From contig CACZZO010000017.1 of NCBI GenBank assembly GCA_902785755.1, forward strand, positions 24,803 to 88,802: a DNA stretch of 64,000 nt. Reading direction: 5' to 3'. The notes beneath the pieces are model-generated. The model made no database searches, was not told where the DNA came from, and saw only the letters and a program-made list of their open reading frames with translations. Origin of the DNA: an uncultured Bacteroidia bacterium (GTDB lineage Bacteria; Bacteroidota; Bacteroidia; Bacteroidales; F082). A program made the translations under genes and the position numbers. How positions within the stretch are numbered: the stretch's first letter is position 1; each line of letters starts with the position of its first letter. Below, piece by piece: positions 54,063-63,956 of the stretch.

Positions 54063-54356
54063 ATTATTATCTTTACCTTATCGTTAAAAACATATATCTG
54101 CAAAAATGACTATCATTCATGTATGAGCTAACTAACGAACCTAAAATATCACTCCATCAATCACAAAAAGTGACAACAGAGTGCTATAATTCTTCAAGAT
54201 ACATCATAATCTATCAATCATGAAACATCTATATTATGCCACAAAAATAGTAAAAAAATAAACAGCATTGTAGAAGTTTTTCAGAAGTTGTCTAAAATGA
54301 CAATAAAGATTGCTGTTTCAAGGAGAGTTGCTAAGAATATAGCCCAATTTGTCTTG
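54063..54356. other. AT-rich non-coding stretch upstream of the Septu-like pair
   Basis: No gene was seen. A minus-strand TATTTTTG at 54242-54249 could be a distant promoter for the pair, without a clear -33. No reverse transcriptase or retron-like hairpin was recognised. Confidence 0.5.
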
Positions 54357-54434
54357 GTTAATCTGAAGCATTTGGACGAACTGAAATTACAAATCGAGCG
54401 GATTAAGAACGGCGAGCGGGATTTGTATTTCTAA
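54357..54434 (+). pseudogene. Remnant copy of the hydG 3' end
   Basis: The frame ending at the TAA 54432-54434 reads LDELKLQIERIKNGERDLYF, matching the hydG tail LDELKSRIERIKKGERDLYF at 16 of 20 positions. At DNA level the core GAGCGGATTAAGAA is identical and the rest is diverged. It lies on the far side of the Septu-like insert, in the same orientation as hydG, and is followed by its own hairpin at 54466. It marks the right boundary of the insert. An ATG at 54297 opens this frame, but the upstream part is not convincing as a gene. Confidence 0.75.
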
Positions 54435-54465
54435 AACAACTCCGATTAAGATTATTAGATAGTGA

Positions 54466-54493
54466 AAAGCCTCTGCTGAAAAGTGGAGGCTTT
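54466..54493 (+). terminator. Hairpin after the hydG remnant
   Basis: AAAGCCTC (54466-54473) pairs with GAGGCTTT (54486-54493). It occupies the same relative position as the terminator of intact hydG. Confidence 0.65.
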
Positions 54494-54581
54494 ATTTGAA
54501 TCAGCTCAAAAATTGTCAAGAATCGGCTCAAATTTGCGCTGATTTGAAGGGTTTTTCTTATTTTTGTGAGCCGATTTGGAA

Positions 54582-55610
54582 ATGATTATGGACAACAACG
54601 ACCTTTTAACCTATATTCAAGCACATCCCGGACAATCGTCAGGCCAGATTGCCGATGCCTTGGCCGACAAAGCCAGTCTCGCTACCGTGAAACGTGGCAT
54701 CAATGAGTTGGCGGCGCAGTATTATGTTTATTCAGAAGGCAAGGCACGGGCGACCAAATATTACGCCTCATCATTATTCGCTCCAGTGGATTTGGACGTA
54801 TATTTCAGCAAGGAAGTGGATGAGCGGCAAATTCAAACGGGTTACAATTTCGACCTGATTCCCAAGGTGCTGAGTAAAGTGAACCTGTTCACGGAAGCCG
54901 AACTGCTGGAACTGAATGTCTTGCAGCACCAGTTTTCGGAGAACTTCGCTGTACTCACCGAAGAAGAAAGGCGGAAGGAGATGGAGCGTTTGGGCATTGA
55001 TCTCAGTTGGAAGTCGTCGCAAATTGAAGGCAACACCTATTCGCTGTTAGAGACTGAACGCTTGCTGAAGGAGAAAAAGACAGCCTCGGGGAAGACCAAG
55101 GAAGAGGCCATCATGCTACTCAACCACAAGGATGCGCTTGATTTCATCGTGGCTCATCCCGATTATATAGAGCGACTTACCATTGCCCATATCGAGGATA
55201 TCCATAGCCTGCTCGTCAAAGAATTGGGCGTTGACCGAAATATCAGGTCGCGGCGTGTAGGCATCACGGGAACAAATTACAGACCTATCGACAACGAGTT
55301 CCAAATCCGTGAGGCTCTTCAGCAAACCTGCGACTTGGTGAACAGTCGCGACAACGTGTTTGAAAAGGCACTCTTTGTGTTGGTTCTGCTTTCGTATATC
55401 CAAGCGTTCAACGATGGCAACAAACGGGTGGCTCGCATCACAAGCAATGCCTTGCTCATCGCCAATGGCTACTGCCCCATCTCGTTCCGGACAGTCGACA
55501 GCATCGACTACAAAAAAGCCATGTTGCTTTTCTATGAGCAAAACAACATCTCGGCGTTCAAGAAGATTTTTATCGAGCAATTTCGGTTTGCTGTTGAGAC
55601 GTATTTCTGA
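54582..55610 (+). CDS. Fic family protein with N-terminal winged helix, altered active site
   Basis: This protein of about 342 residues starts with a winged-helix-like domain (LTYIQAHPGQSSGQIADAL, ATVKRGINELAAQYYV). The inhibitory motif SSQIEGN ([S/T]xxxE[G/N]) is near residue 147, before the Fic core, which is the class II layout. The active-site loop reads YIQAFNDGNKRVAR where the canonical form is HPFx(D/E)GNGRxxR. The catalytic His is therefore Gln and the second Gly is Lys. Canonical AMP transfer is doubtful. Other Fic proteins modify proteins with AMP or related groups. A -7 element TATTTTTG (54559-54566) precedes it. The start could also be 54588. Confidence 0.82.
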   Translation: MIMDNNDLLTYIQAHPGQSSGQIADALADKASLATVKRGINELAAQYYVYSEGKARATKYYASSLFAPVDLDVYFSKEVDERQIQTGYNFDLIPKVLSKVNLFTEAELLELNVLQHQFSENFAVLTEEERRKEMERLGIDLSWKSSQIEGNTYSLLETERLLKEKKTASGKTKEEAIMLLNHKDALDFIVAHPDYIERLTIAHIEDIHSLLVKELGVDRNIRSRRVGITGTNYRPIDNEFQIREALQQTCDLVNSRDNVFEKALFVLVLLSYIQAFNDGNKRVARITSNALLIANGYCPISFRTVDSIDYKKAMLLFYEQNNISAFKKIFIEQFRFAVETYF

Positions 55611-55666
55611 TTTGTAAGTAGATGGGCAAATTTAGTTTACATAATAGACTGCTGGACGCGCTTTGC

Positions 55667-55742
55667 GTCACTGCGAGGCACGAAGCAGTCCAGACAATCA
55701 GCTTAAACTCTGGATTGCTTCGTCGTTCCTCCTCGCAATGAC
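55667..55742. repeat. Palindromic repeat (family A), intergenic copy
   Basis: Arms GTCACTGCGAGGCACGAAGC (from 55667) and the facing segment ending CCTCGCAATGAC (55742) are near reverse complements. It is the same family as 383-455. It lies in the 244-base gap after the fic gene. Confidence 0.8.
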
Positions 55743-55823
55743 CCGAAGCGAGAAAAGTCCTGTAGTAAAAAAATGATGTAGTTTAATTCTGAACACTTAC
55801 TTACCTATATAGGAATCACTATG

Positions 55824-55852
55824 AAAAAGCCTCAGCACGCTGAGGCTTTTTT
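55824..55852 (-). terminator. Terminator of the DPP-IV-type peptidase gene
   Basis: AAAAAGCCTCAGC and GCTGAGGCTTTTTT form a strong stem with A/T tracts on both sides, so it could work in both directions. Confidence 0.85.
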
Positions 55853-55854
55853 CA

Positions 55855-58008
55855 TTAAAGGTTATCCTTAAAATACTGCGTAATCTTGGTAATCAAATGC
55901 GCCCTGTCCATGCCGTAGACGTTATGGTCGTGGCCCGGGTAGACGAAATAATCTAACTGCTTGCCGTTGTGGATGCAGTTCTCGACGAAGACGAGGCTGT
56001 GCTGCCACACCACGACGGGGTCGGTGGTGCAATGGATCATCAGGAGTTTGCCTTCTAATTTGTCGGTCTTGTTTTCGAGGCTGGTCAGTTCGTAACCTTC
56101 TGGGTTCTCCTCGGGTGTGTCCATGTAACGCTCGCCGTACATGATTTCGTAATACTTCCAATCCAACACGGGGCCGCCTGCCACACTCACCTTGAACGTT
56201 TCAGGATGGTTGATTTTCAGTGAAGTTGACATGAATCCGCCATAACTCCAGCCATCGCTGCCGATGCGGTTGGCATCGACGTAGGGCAAGGTTTTCAGCC
56301 AATTAATGCCCGTCATTTGGTCGCGTATTTCGAGTTGTCCGCATTGGCGGTGGATGCACTGTTCGAAGGCCTCGCCACGGTCGGCGGAGCCACGGTTGTC
56401 GAGGGTGAAGACGAGGAAGCCTTCTTGCGCCAAGTAATTGAGGTAAATGCCTGCGCCAGCCGTCCAAGTGTCGGTAATCAGTTGGGCGTGAGGGCCGCCA
56501 TAGACATAGACGATGACGGGATACTTCTTCGAAGCATCGAAGTTGTATGGCTTGATGAGGCGGGTGTAGAGCGTCTGTCCGTCTTCGGCCTTCAGCGTGC
56601 CAAGTACGGTCTGTCCGATGCAATAGTCCTTCAGCGGGTTTTCGGCCTCGTGCAAGCGCCTGACAAACTTGCCGTTTTTGTCTTGCAAATCAACATTGTA
56701 GGGTACATCGGTGCTGTTGTAGAAGTCGAGGAAATACTTGCCGTCGGCGGAGGGAACCACATCGTGAGTGCCGTGTTCCTTGGTGATTTGGGTCACCTTG
56801 CCGCTCTTGAGTTCCATCATGTAGCAGTGGCGTTCCAACGGACTGATTTCGGTGCTGCGGTAGTAGATGTATTTTCCGTTGGGCGAGAAGCCGTTGAAGT
56901 CGGTGATGACGAAATTGCCCTTGGTGAGTTGTTGCACCAAACCCTTGCTGATGGTATATAAATAAAGGTGGTAGTAGCCGTCGCGTTGGGCCTTCCAAAT
57001 GAACTGGTCGGGGTTGTTGGGGAGGAAGTATGCTGGACCTTGCGGCTCTACATATTGCTCGTCGCGGTCTTCGAAAATGGTCTGGATGAAGTCGCCCGTA
57101 ATGGCATCGTATTCATTGAATTTCAAGTGGTTCTGCCCACGATTCAACACGCCGATATAGATGCGCTTGTTGTCGGGGTTCCAAGTGATGGCGGTGAGGT
57201 ATTGGTCAACGGGTTCGCCTGTTTTGACCACGATTTCCTTGCCTGTGGCGATGTCGTATACGTGCAGTGTCACCTGATGGCTCGTCATGCCAGCCATGGG
57301 GTATTTGATGGGCTTGGCGGTGGCGATGCGTTCTTGGATGTCGACTAAGGGATAGTCTGTCACCATGCGCTCGTCCATGCTATAGTAGGCCAAAAGTTTG
57401 CCGTCGGGCGACCAGAAAATGCCGCCGTCGATGGCGAACTCGTTGCGGTGAACGCTCTGACCCGCAATCACGCCTTCAGGATTTTTGGTGATTTGGATTT
57501 GCTTGTCGCCTTTGGCCACATAAAGATTGTTGCCGATGGTGTAGGCCACATTCATGGTAGGCTTGCAAATGGTTTGGTTCTCAGCATCTTGTGGGATAGA
57601 GGTCATGGCATCGATGGTCTTTTTCTTGATGTCCATTTTGTTCAAGCAGATGCCATTGTCGCCCAAACCGTAGAAATAGGCTTGGTAGTCGTTTAGCCAA
57701 GTCAGTTGTGGGATGCGCGTCAGGTCGTTGACGCCCTCGCCTTTTGTGAAGGCGTTCAGCTCGTCCAAGGTCAGGAAGGTGGTTTCCTTTTTCGAGGTCG
57801 GGTTCATCGTGACGATTTCCTTGTCTTTCACCTGCATAAGGATGTCGGTGTTGCCCACCCATTTCAGTTGGTTGGGGCGTTGGGCGTAAACGCTGCGGTT
57901 GTTGTAGGAAGCGTCCTCGAGGGTGAACAACTTCTTTTCTTGCGCCGAGGCTGGCAAAGCGAAAGTCGCGAGGACGGCCAGCGATAAGAGGGTCAGGATT
58001 TTCTTCAT
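55855..58008 (-). CDS. Dipeptidyl peptidase IV-type S9 serine peptidase
   Basis: This 717-residue protein has a signal peptide (MKKILTLLSLAVLATFALPASAQ). An N-terminal beta-propeller follows (DPPIV_N; for example FAIDGGIFWSPDGKLLAYYS, YPLVDIQERIATAKPIKYPM). The C-terminal alpha/beta hydrolase carries the nucleophile in GWSYGGFMS, the Asp in HCTTDPVVVW and the His in DHNVYGMDRAH. It removes X-Pro (or X-Ala) dipeptides from peptides in the periplasm or at the surface. In the propeller HRNEFAIDGG is in the region of the Glu that binds the peptide N terminus. It diverges from the YfcC-like transporter gene. Confidence 0.92.
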   Translation of the reverse strand: MKKILTLLSLAVLATFALPASAQEKKLFTLEDASYNNRSVYAQRPNQLKWVGNTDILMQVKDKEIVTMNPTSKKETTFLTLDELNAFTKGEGVNDLTRIPQLTWLNDYQAYFYGLGDNGICLNKMDIKKKTIDAMTSIPQDAENQTICKPTMNVAYTIGNNLYVAKGDKQIQITKNPEGVIAGQSVHRNEFAIDGGIFWSPDGKLLAYYSMDERMVTDYPLVDIQERIATAKPIKYPMAGMTSHQVTLHVYDIATGKEIVVKTGEPVDQYLTAITWNPDNKRIYIGVLNRGQNHLKFNEYDAITGDFIQTIFEDRDEQYVEPQGPAYFLPNNPDQFIWKAQRDGYYHLYLYTISKGLVQQLTKGNFVITDFNGFSPNGKYIYYRSTEISPLERHCYMMELKSGKVTQITKEHGTHDVVPSADGKYFLDFYNSTDVPYNVDLQDKNGKFVRRLHEAENPLKDYCIGQTVLGTLKAEDGQTLYTRLIKPYNFDASKKYPVIVYVYGGPHAQLITDTWTAGAGIYLNYLAQEGFLVFTLDNRGSADRGEAFEQCIHRQCGQLEIRDQMTGINWLKTLPYVDANRIGSDGWSYGGFMSTSLKINHPETFKVSVAGGPVLDWKYYEIMYGERYMDTPEENPEGYELTSLENKTDKLEGKLLMIHCTTDPVVVWQHSLVFVENCIHNGKQLDYFVYPGHDHNVYGMDRAHLITKITQYFKDNL

Positions 58009-58055
58009 TTTCGTTCAAATTGATATTTTACTTCGTTGATTTTTCAATTTGGCGA

Positions 58056-58084
58056 CAAAAATAGGGATAATTTCAATACCTTTG
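58056..58084. promoter_or_regulatory. Divergent promoters between the peptidase and YfcC genes
   Basis: The minus-strand TATTTTTG (58056-58063) serves the peptidase gene. The plus-strand TACCTTTG (58077-58084) serves the transporter gene, whose ATG is at 58103. Confidence 0.6.
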
Positions 58085-58102
58085 CCCAAAATTTGACATC
58101 CT

Positions 58103-59716
<1,614 letters not shown>

Positions 59717-59722
59717 TGGCTT

Positions 59723-61939
59723 ATGCGAAAGTTCTTATCCATAGTGTTGTTGTTGGTCTTTTTGGGGTGTCAAAAACAGGTAACCAATGCGCCTTGGAAC
59801 CTCACTTACACCACTCCCGCTCAAATTTGGGAGGAAAGTTTCCCTTTGGGCAACGGTCACCTCGGCATGATGCCCGATGGGGGCATTGAAAAGGAAACTA
59901 TCGTGCTGAACGACATTACTTTATGGAGCGGTGCACCAAGCGACGACAGCAATCCTTTGGCTTTGGAGTCGCTACCTGAAATTCAAAGGCTGTTGAAGGA
60001 AGGCAAGAATGACGAAGCCCAAAACTTGATGTACGAGACCTTTGTCTGCGGCGGCGAAGGTTCAGGCCACGGACAAGGTGCCAAAGTGCCTTTCGGTTGT
60101 TTCCAGACTTTGGGCAATATGACGATTGAGTCCCTATATCCCAATTCGGATTCTGTAACAAATTATAAACGAACACTTTGCCTTAACGATGCCATCCACA
60201 AGGTTTCTTTTGAAAAAGGCGGCCAACATTATGAGCGCGAGGCTTTCATTTCCCGTGTGGATGATGTGGCGGTTATTCGTTTGTCAGGTGCTGCTTCGTT
60301 TTCAATTGATTTATCCCGTCCCGAAAAAGCCGAAGTCTTCACCGATGCAGATGGTATCGTTATGCGCGGCCAATTGGACAGCCGTGTTGAAGGCGTGGAA
60401 GGAATGAAGTATTACGCTAAAGCACAGTCGGTTACCGATAATAATGAAACGATTATCTATTTCTGTGCCGCCACCGATTTTATGTGCGACAATCCCGAAA
60501 TGTATGTCTATGAACACCTGCAAAAGGCCATTGAAAAAGGTTTCAATGCGGTGAAAAAGGACCACTTGAAAGCTCACCACGAACTGTTTGACCGCGTGGA
60601 GTTACAGATTGGCGAACCAAAAGAAAACCAAGGCCTTACGTTGGAAGACCATTGGAAGGATTTCCTCGTGAACGACGACCCTTGGCTGCCCGTGTGTTAT
60701 TTCCATTTCGGGCGTTATTTGCTTATCAGTTCCACCCGCGAGGATCTTTTGCCGCCCAACTTGCAAGGGTTGTGGGCCAACACGATTCAAACTCCTTGGA
60801 ACGGCGACTACCACCTTAATATTAATGTGGAGATGAACCACTGGCCTTGTGAGGTCTGCAACCTTTCTGAACTGCATTTGCCCTTAATCCGTTTTGCCGA
60901 AGGGTTGATGCCGTCGGGGAGCAAAACCGCCCGCGACTTTTACGGAGCACGAGGTTGGACGGCGCATGTGGTGTGCAATCCGTGGGGCTTCACGGCACCG
61001 GGCGAGCATCCCTCCTGGGGCGCGACCAACACGGGCGGGGCTTGGTTGGCCTTGCACGCTTGGCAGCATTACGAGTTTACTCAAGATGTTGATTTTCTGC
61101 GAGAAGCCTATCCATTAATGAAAGAAGCTGCTCTCTTCTTCCTTGATGCGATGATTAAAGAGCCCGAACACGGCTGGCTTGTCACCGCCCCGACCACTTC
61201 GCCCGAAAATGCCTTTTGGCTCAACGACAGCACCGCCGTCAGTGTGTGTATGGGAAGCACGATGGATGTGCAGATTGTCAGTGAGTTGTATGATGCAGTT
61301 TGTCAGTCGGCAGAGATTTTGGGCGTGGATGTGGCTTTTGCTGACAGCCTACAAGCAGCGAAATCCCATTTTCCGCCGATGCAGGTCAGCGAGGCGGGTT
61401 ATTTGCAGGAATGGCTGAAGGATTACAAGGAAGTGGAGCCGCAGCACAGGCATGTGTCGCATCTGTTTGGGCTGTATCCCGGCACGATGCTTACCCAATC
61501 GAAAACGCCGGAATTAATGGATGCCTGCCGCGAGACCTTGCGCCGCCGTGGCGACGAAGGCACGGGCTGGTCGCGGGCGTGGAAGATCTGTTTTTGGGCA
61601 CGCCTCGGCGACGGCGACCATGCTTATCAACTCTTGAGAAATCTATTGGAACCCGCCATCCAACTTGACGGCAAGCATCGTGCAGGCACTTATCCCAACC
61701 TTTTCTGTGCCCATCCACCTTTCCAAATCGACGGTAATTTCGGCGGCACGGCTGGCATCGCCGAGATGCTTTTGCAAAGCCATGATGGAAAAATAGAGTT
61801 GCTGCCCGCCTTGCCTTCGGTATGGAAGAATGGCCATTTCAAAGGACTTTGCGCCCGAGGCGGCAAGGTGGTGGAATGTGATTGGAAAGACGGCAAAGTC
61901 AGTCATTATAAAGTGACTTCGCGGGGAGTTAAAAACTGA
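59723..61939 (+). CDS. Alpha-L-fucosidase, GH95 family, lipoprotein
   Basis: GH95 enzymes remove alpha-1,2-linked (and some other) L-fucose or L-galactose by inversion. The 738 residues begin with a lipobox signal ([11 protein letters not shown]), so it is probably a lipoprotein. Family landmarks are [19 protein letters not shown] and [10 protein letters not shown] in the N-terminal domain, the (alpha/alpha)6 barrel with [11 protein letters not shown] and [15 protein letters not shown] (the catalytic Asn pair region), then [21 protein letters not shown] and [17 protein letters not shown] with the catalytic Asp. It is shorter than most GH95 proteins because the N-terminal domain is reduced. 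The preceding transporter gene is six bases away. Confidence 0.92.
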   Translation: MRKFLSIVLLLVFLGCQKQVTNAPWNLTYTTPAQIWEESFPLGNGHLGMMPDGGIEKETIVLNDITLWSGAPSDDSNPLALESLPEIQRLLKEGKNDEAQNLMYETFVCGGEGSGHGQGAKVPFGCFQTLGNMTIESLYPNSDSVTNYKRTLCLNDAIHKVSFEKGGQHYEREAFISRVDDVAVIRLSGAASFSIDLSRPEKAEVFTDADGIVMRGQLDSRVEGVEGMKYYAKAQSVTDNNETIIYFCAATDFMCDNPEMYVYEHLQKAIEKGFNAVKKDHLKAHHELFDRVELQIGEPKENQGLTLEDHWKDFLVNDDPWLPVCYFHFGRYLLISSTREDLLPPNLQGLWANTIQTPWNGDYHLNINVEMNHWPCEVCNLSELHLPLIRFAEGLMPSGSKTARDFYGARGWTAHVVCNPWGFTAPGEHPSWGATNTGGAWLALHAWQHYEFTQDVDFLREAYPLMKEAALFFLDAMIKEPEHGWLVTAPTTSPENAFWLNDSTAVSVCMGSTMDVQIVSELYDAVCQSAEILGVDVAFADSLQAAKSHFPPMQVSEAGYLQEWLKDYKEVEPQHRHVSHLFGLYPGTMLTQSKTPELMDACRETLRRRGDEGTGWSRAWKICFWARLGDGDHAYQLLRNLLEPAIQLDGKHRAGTYPNLFCAHPPFQIDGNFGGTAGIAEMLLQSHDGKIELLPALPSVWKNGHFKGLCARGGKVVECDWKDGKVSHYKVTSRGVKN

Positions 61940-61966
61940 GGACATAACCTTAGGGGCTATGTCCTC
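61938..61966 (+). terminator. Hairpin after the fucosidase gene
   Basis: GAGGACATAACC (from 61938, over the stop codon) pairs imperfectly with GGCTATGTCCTC (61955-61966). There is no T run, so termination is uncertain. Confidence 0.45.
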
Positions 61967-62116
61967 GTATGTGGGTCAGAAAGGTCCAACTTGAATATTG
62001 CTGCGAAAGCAATTTGTTCGCGTCCTCTGACGACAATCTGACACTGCAAAATTACAAACATTTTCCCATCCCGCAAGCGTTTTGGCGAAAAAAAAAGAAT
62101 CCCCCCAAGAAACACT

Positions 62117-62365
62117 TCATTTGCGCATCAGACGGATGAACCAATCTTCATCGGGGTTGAACCCCCAGAAAGTTTTGCCGTCGCCGCCTAAATCCCACGG
62201 GTCTGTAACTTCAATTGGTTTGTTCGGCAGTCGGTCATATTTGCCTTTGCCCATCATCATTCGTTCGCGGCGGCGAAACTTGCGGTTGCAGAATTGTTTT
62301 CCACGCTTTTGTGACTTGCAGCAGCAACAGGTGCTGGCAGGTGACTTTTTCTTGCTTCTACTCAT
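62117..62365 (-). CDS. Small basic Cys-rich protein, unknown
   Basis: This is an 82-residue frame with a basic N-terminal half containing TCCCCKSQKRGKQFC, a dense cysteine group that could bind metal. An acidic/aromatic C-terminal half follows (VTDPWDLGGDGKTFWGFNPD). The frame opens at 62521, but that would run into the VapC-like gene, so the internal Met at 62365 (MSRSKKKSPAS) is preferred. It lies downstream of the toxin gene on the same strand. No family was recognised. Confidence 0.45.
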   Translation of the reverse strand: MSRSKKKSPASTCCCCKSQKRGKQFCNRKFRRRERMMMGKGKYDRLPNKPIEVTDPWDLGGDGKTFWGFNPDEDWFIRLMRK

Positions 62366-62466
62366 TGTGTCTCGAATGTTGCGAGTGGTTGCCGTGTCTA
62401 TTTGCGCCACCCAGTTAAACATTACGAGACTAAAGTGTTTAGTTGATGTATCATGCTTATCGTATT

Positions 62467-62883
62467 TTAATTGCCTAATTCCTTCAAAAACTCTGTGGCA
62501 GTCATAAAAGGCAGGTCGCAAAACTCGGCGTAGTCCTTGCCATTGTTCGTTATGATGACATCACAGCCGTTGGCTTTGGCGCATTGGTATTGCATCATGT
62601 CTTCGAAATCTTGTACTGGACCAAATGCCATACTTTCAATGAATTGCTCGTTGTCCATTGGCAGAATTTCAATGGCATCAGCAAGATTCTCAAAAATCTG
62701 GTGGATGTCTTCTTTTGTGCGGCGGCGCAGAAGATAAGAAAGCGTTGAAAATGACATCACCGCAACACAAGTTTGGATTATGTTGGCACGACTCATGTCC
62801 AACAGCAGATTGGCTTCTGCCCCATGTTGACGAAACTCTATGGCATCCATCAGAATGTTCGTGTCGAGGAAAACGCGCTTCAT
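62467..62883 (-). CDS. PIN-domain toxin, VapC-like
   Basis: This 138-residue PIN domain has the N-terminal acidic residue in VFLDTNILMDA (Asp7) and a middle acidic segment (VQDFEDMMQYQCAKANG). The final motif is DVIITNNGKDY, the usual C-terminal D...TNxxxF/Y signature. PIN toxins are Mg2+-dependent RNases that cut tRNA or rRNA when free of antitoxin. Its start overlaps the stop of the preceding gene by four bases, the standard toxin-antitoxin layout. Confidence 0.85.
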   Translation of the reverse strand: MKRVFLDTNILMDAIEFRQHGAEANLLLDMSRANIIQTCVAVMSFSTLSYLLRRRTKEDIHQIFENLADAIEILPMDNEQFIESMAFGPVQDFEDMMQYQCAKANGCDVIITNNGKDYAEFCDLPFMTATEFLKELGN

Positions 62884-63224
62884 CTCATGTGTTTTTCTAT
62901 GATGTAAAATGTCCGCTCGTCCATGTCTTCAGCCGACAGATTCAAGCGCGTGGCTTCTTCGCGTTGCTTCTCGGTCAGGCGGATCCATGCCTCCAACTTG
63001 TTCCATTTGAGCCCAGTGGTCGAGTGTTCGCGAAACCATTTTGTCTTTGGCGATTCGGGGACATTTAGTTTTCTGCGTATCTCGTCAATGTCGCTTTCCT
63101 GCTCATTCATCGTCTCTATCAGGAACATGACCACTATCCGCTTTTCCTCATGGCTCATGGCCTGCAATAAAGCCATATATGGAGCCATAGGTGTCTCTGT
63201 GATTTTTTGTGCCAATGTTGTCAT
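62880..63224 (-). CDS. Putative antitoxin of the VapC-like toxin
   Basis: This is a 114-residue protein encoded just before the toxin (four-base overlap). The N-terminal half is helical (MAPYMALLQAMSHEEKRIVVMFLIE), followed by a charged region (EQESDIDEIRRKLNVPES) and a C-terminal segment (LSAEDMDERTFYIIEKHMR). Position is the main evidence that it is the antitoxin. The sequence is not one of the common VapB DNA-binding folds by eye, so its fold is unassigned. Confidence 0.65.
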   Translation of the reverse strand: MTTLAQKITETPMAPYMALLQAMSHEEKRIVVMFLIETMNEQESDIDEIRRKLNVPESPKTKWFREHSTTGLKWNKLEAWIRLTEKQREEATRLNLSAEDMDERTFYIIEKHMR

Positions 63225-63658
63225 TATCTATCCTTCTTAATTTGCCGCAAAATTACCAATATTCTCCAAATGGAAATGGTATTTCTGGCAGATTTGTGAA
63301 AGATTTGTTTCTTTTTCCTCTACCCAAAAGAAATTATACCTATTTTTGCAACGCCATTCCGGGAGAAATCGGAACGGCCAGAGAAAGCGCATTCTTCGCT
63401 TTGTTCCTCACCAGTGAACCTAGACACTTCACTAAAATAACAATAGTTAAAAGGAGGATGGAAGATGGTGCTTTCACTGTTTTGTTTGTGTATTCATGCA
63501 CTTACATAAACAGTGGAGCAGACCATTATTCGATATTTCTTTTTTAACGGGAAGTCTAGGCCCAACTGGTGGAAATAAGGATAAGTTTGGGAGGCTCCGC
63601 TCTGTAGTCGTTTCTAAAGTTGCCCGATTGAGCCAAAGGGCAAAAACGGTTTCAAATC
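63225..63658 (+). other. Long leader region before the PLGSG-type gene
   Basis: These 434 bases contain a -7 element TATTTTTG at 63341-63348 and then about 300 bases of leader. A 29-codon frame at 63458-63547 follows an AAGGAGG and could encode a small hydrophobic peptide, but is weakly supported. The last 40 bases hold a stem TGCCC (63622-63626) / GGGCA (63639-63643) with loop GATTGAGCCAAA. Confidence 0.5.
63341..63348 (+). promoter_or_regulatory. -7 element (TATTTTTG)
   Basis: It matches TAnnTTTG. No -33 TTG at the right distance. It lies about 310 bases before the first convincing start codon. Confidence 0.4.
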
Positions 63659-63941
63659 ATGCGAAACAATAAGACAAAGAAGAAACTGAAAATGTTGGCA
63701 ATGGTAATGGCATTGTCTATTCCGATGGCAGCAACGGCCCAAGGTGGTTTGTTCCAACGCGGCGATGAACCTGCGGGACCACGAAGCAGCGGCGCGGCAG
63801 CCTTGACCAACCAAGGCTTTGGCAATCCCTTGGATCACCAACCAGACCTTTGGCGCACCGCTTGGGAGCGGATTATTCACCCTGCTTTTGGCCAGTGTTG
63901 GCTATGCAGCAATAAACAAACAAAAGAAACAACAAAAGTAA
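63659..63941 (+). pseudogene. Small secreted/membrane protein with PLGSG tail, frame-disrupted
   Basis: The frame from 63659 encodes a signal peptide (MLAMVMALSIPMAATAQ) and a short Gly/Pro-rich part ending LTNQGFGNPL, and then runs out of frame to 63955. In the frame one step over, bases 63831-63941 read ITNQTFGAPLGSGLFTLLLA, then a membrane helix and KQKKQQK with a stop at 63941. A one-base change near 63826-63832 would join the two into a protein of about 93 residues: signal, TNQxFG twice, PLGSG, helix, basic tail. The next gene begins 16 bases later. It looks like a tripartite C-terminal membrane anchor. Confidence 0.6.
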
Positions 63942-63956
63942 AAAGGAGAACATAAA

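Noticed and set aside
54063..54300. Retron non-coding RNA upstream of the PtuA-like gene
   Set aside because: No reverse transcriptase gene is present and no long stem was recognised.
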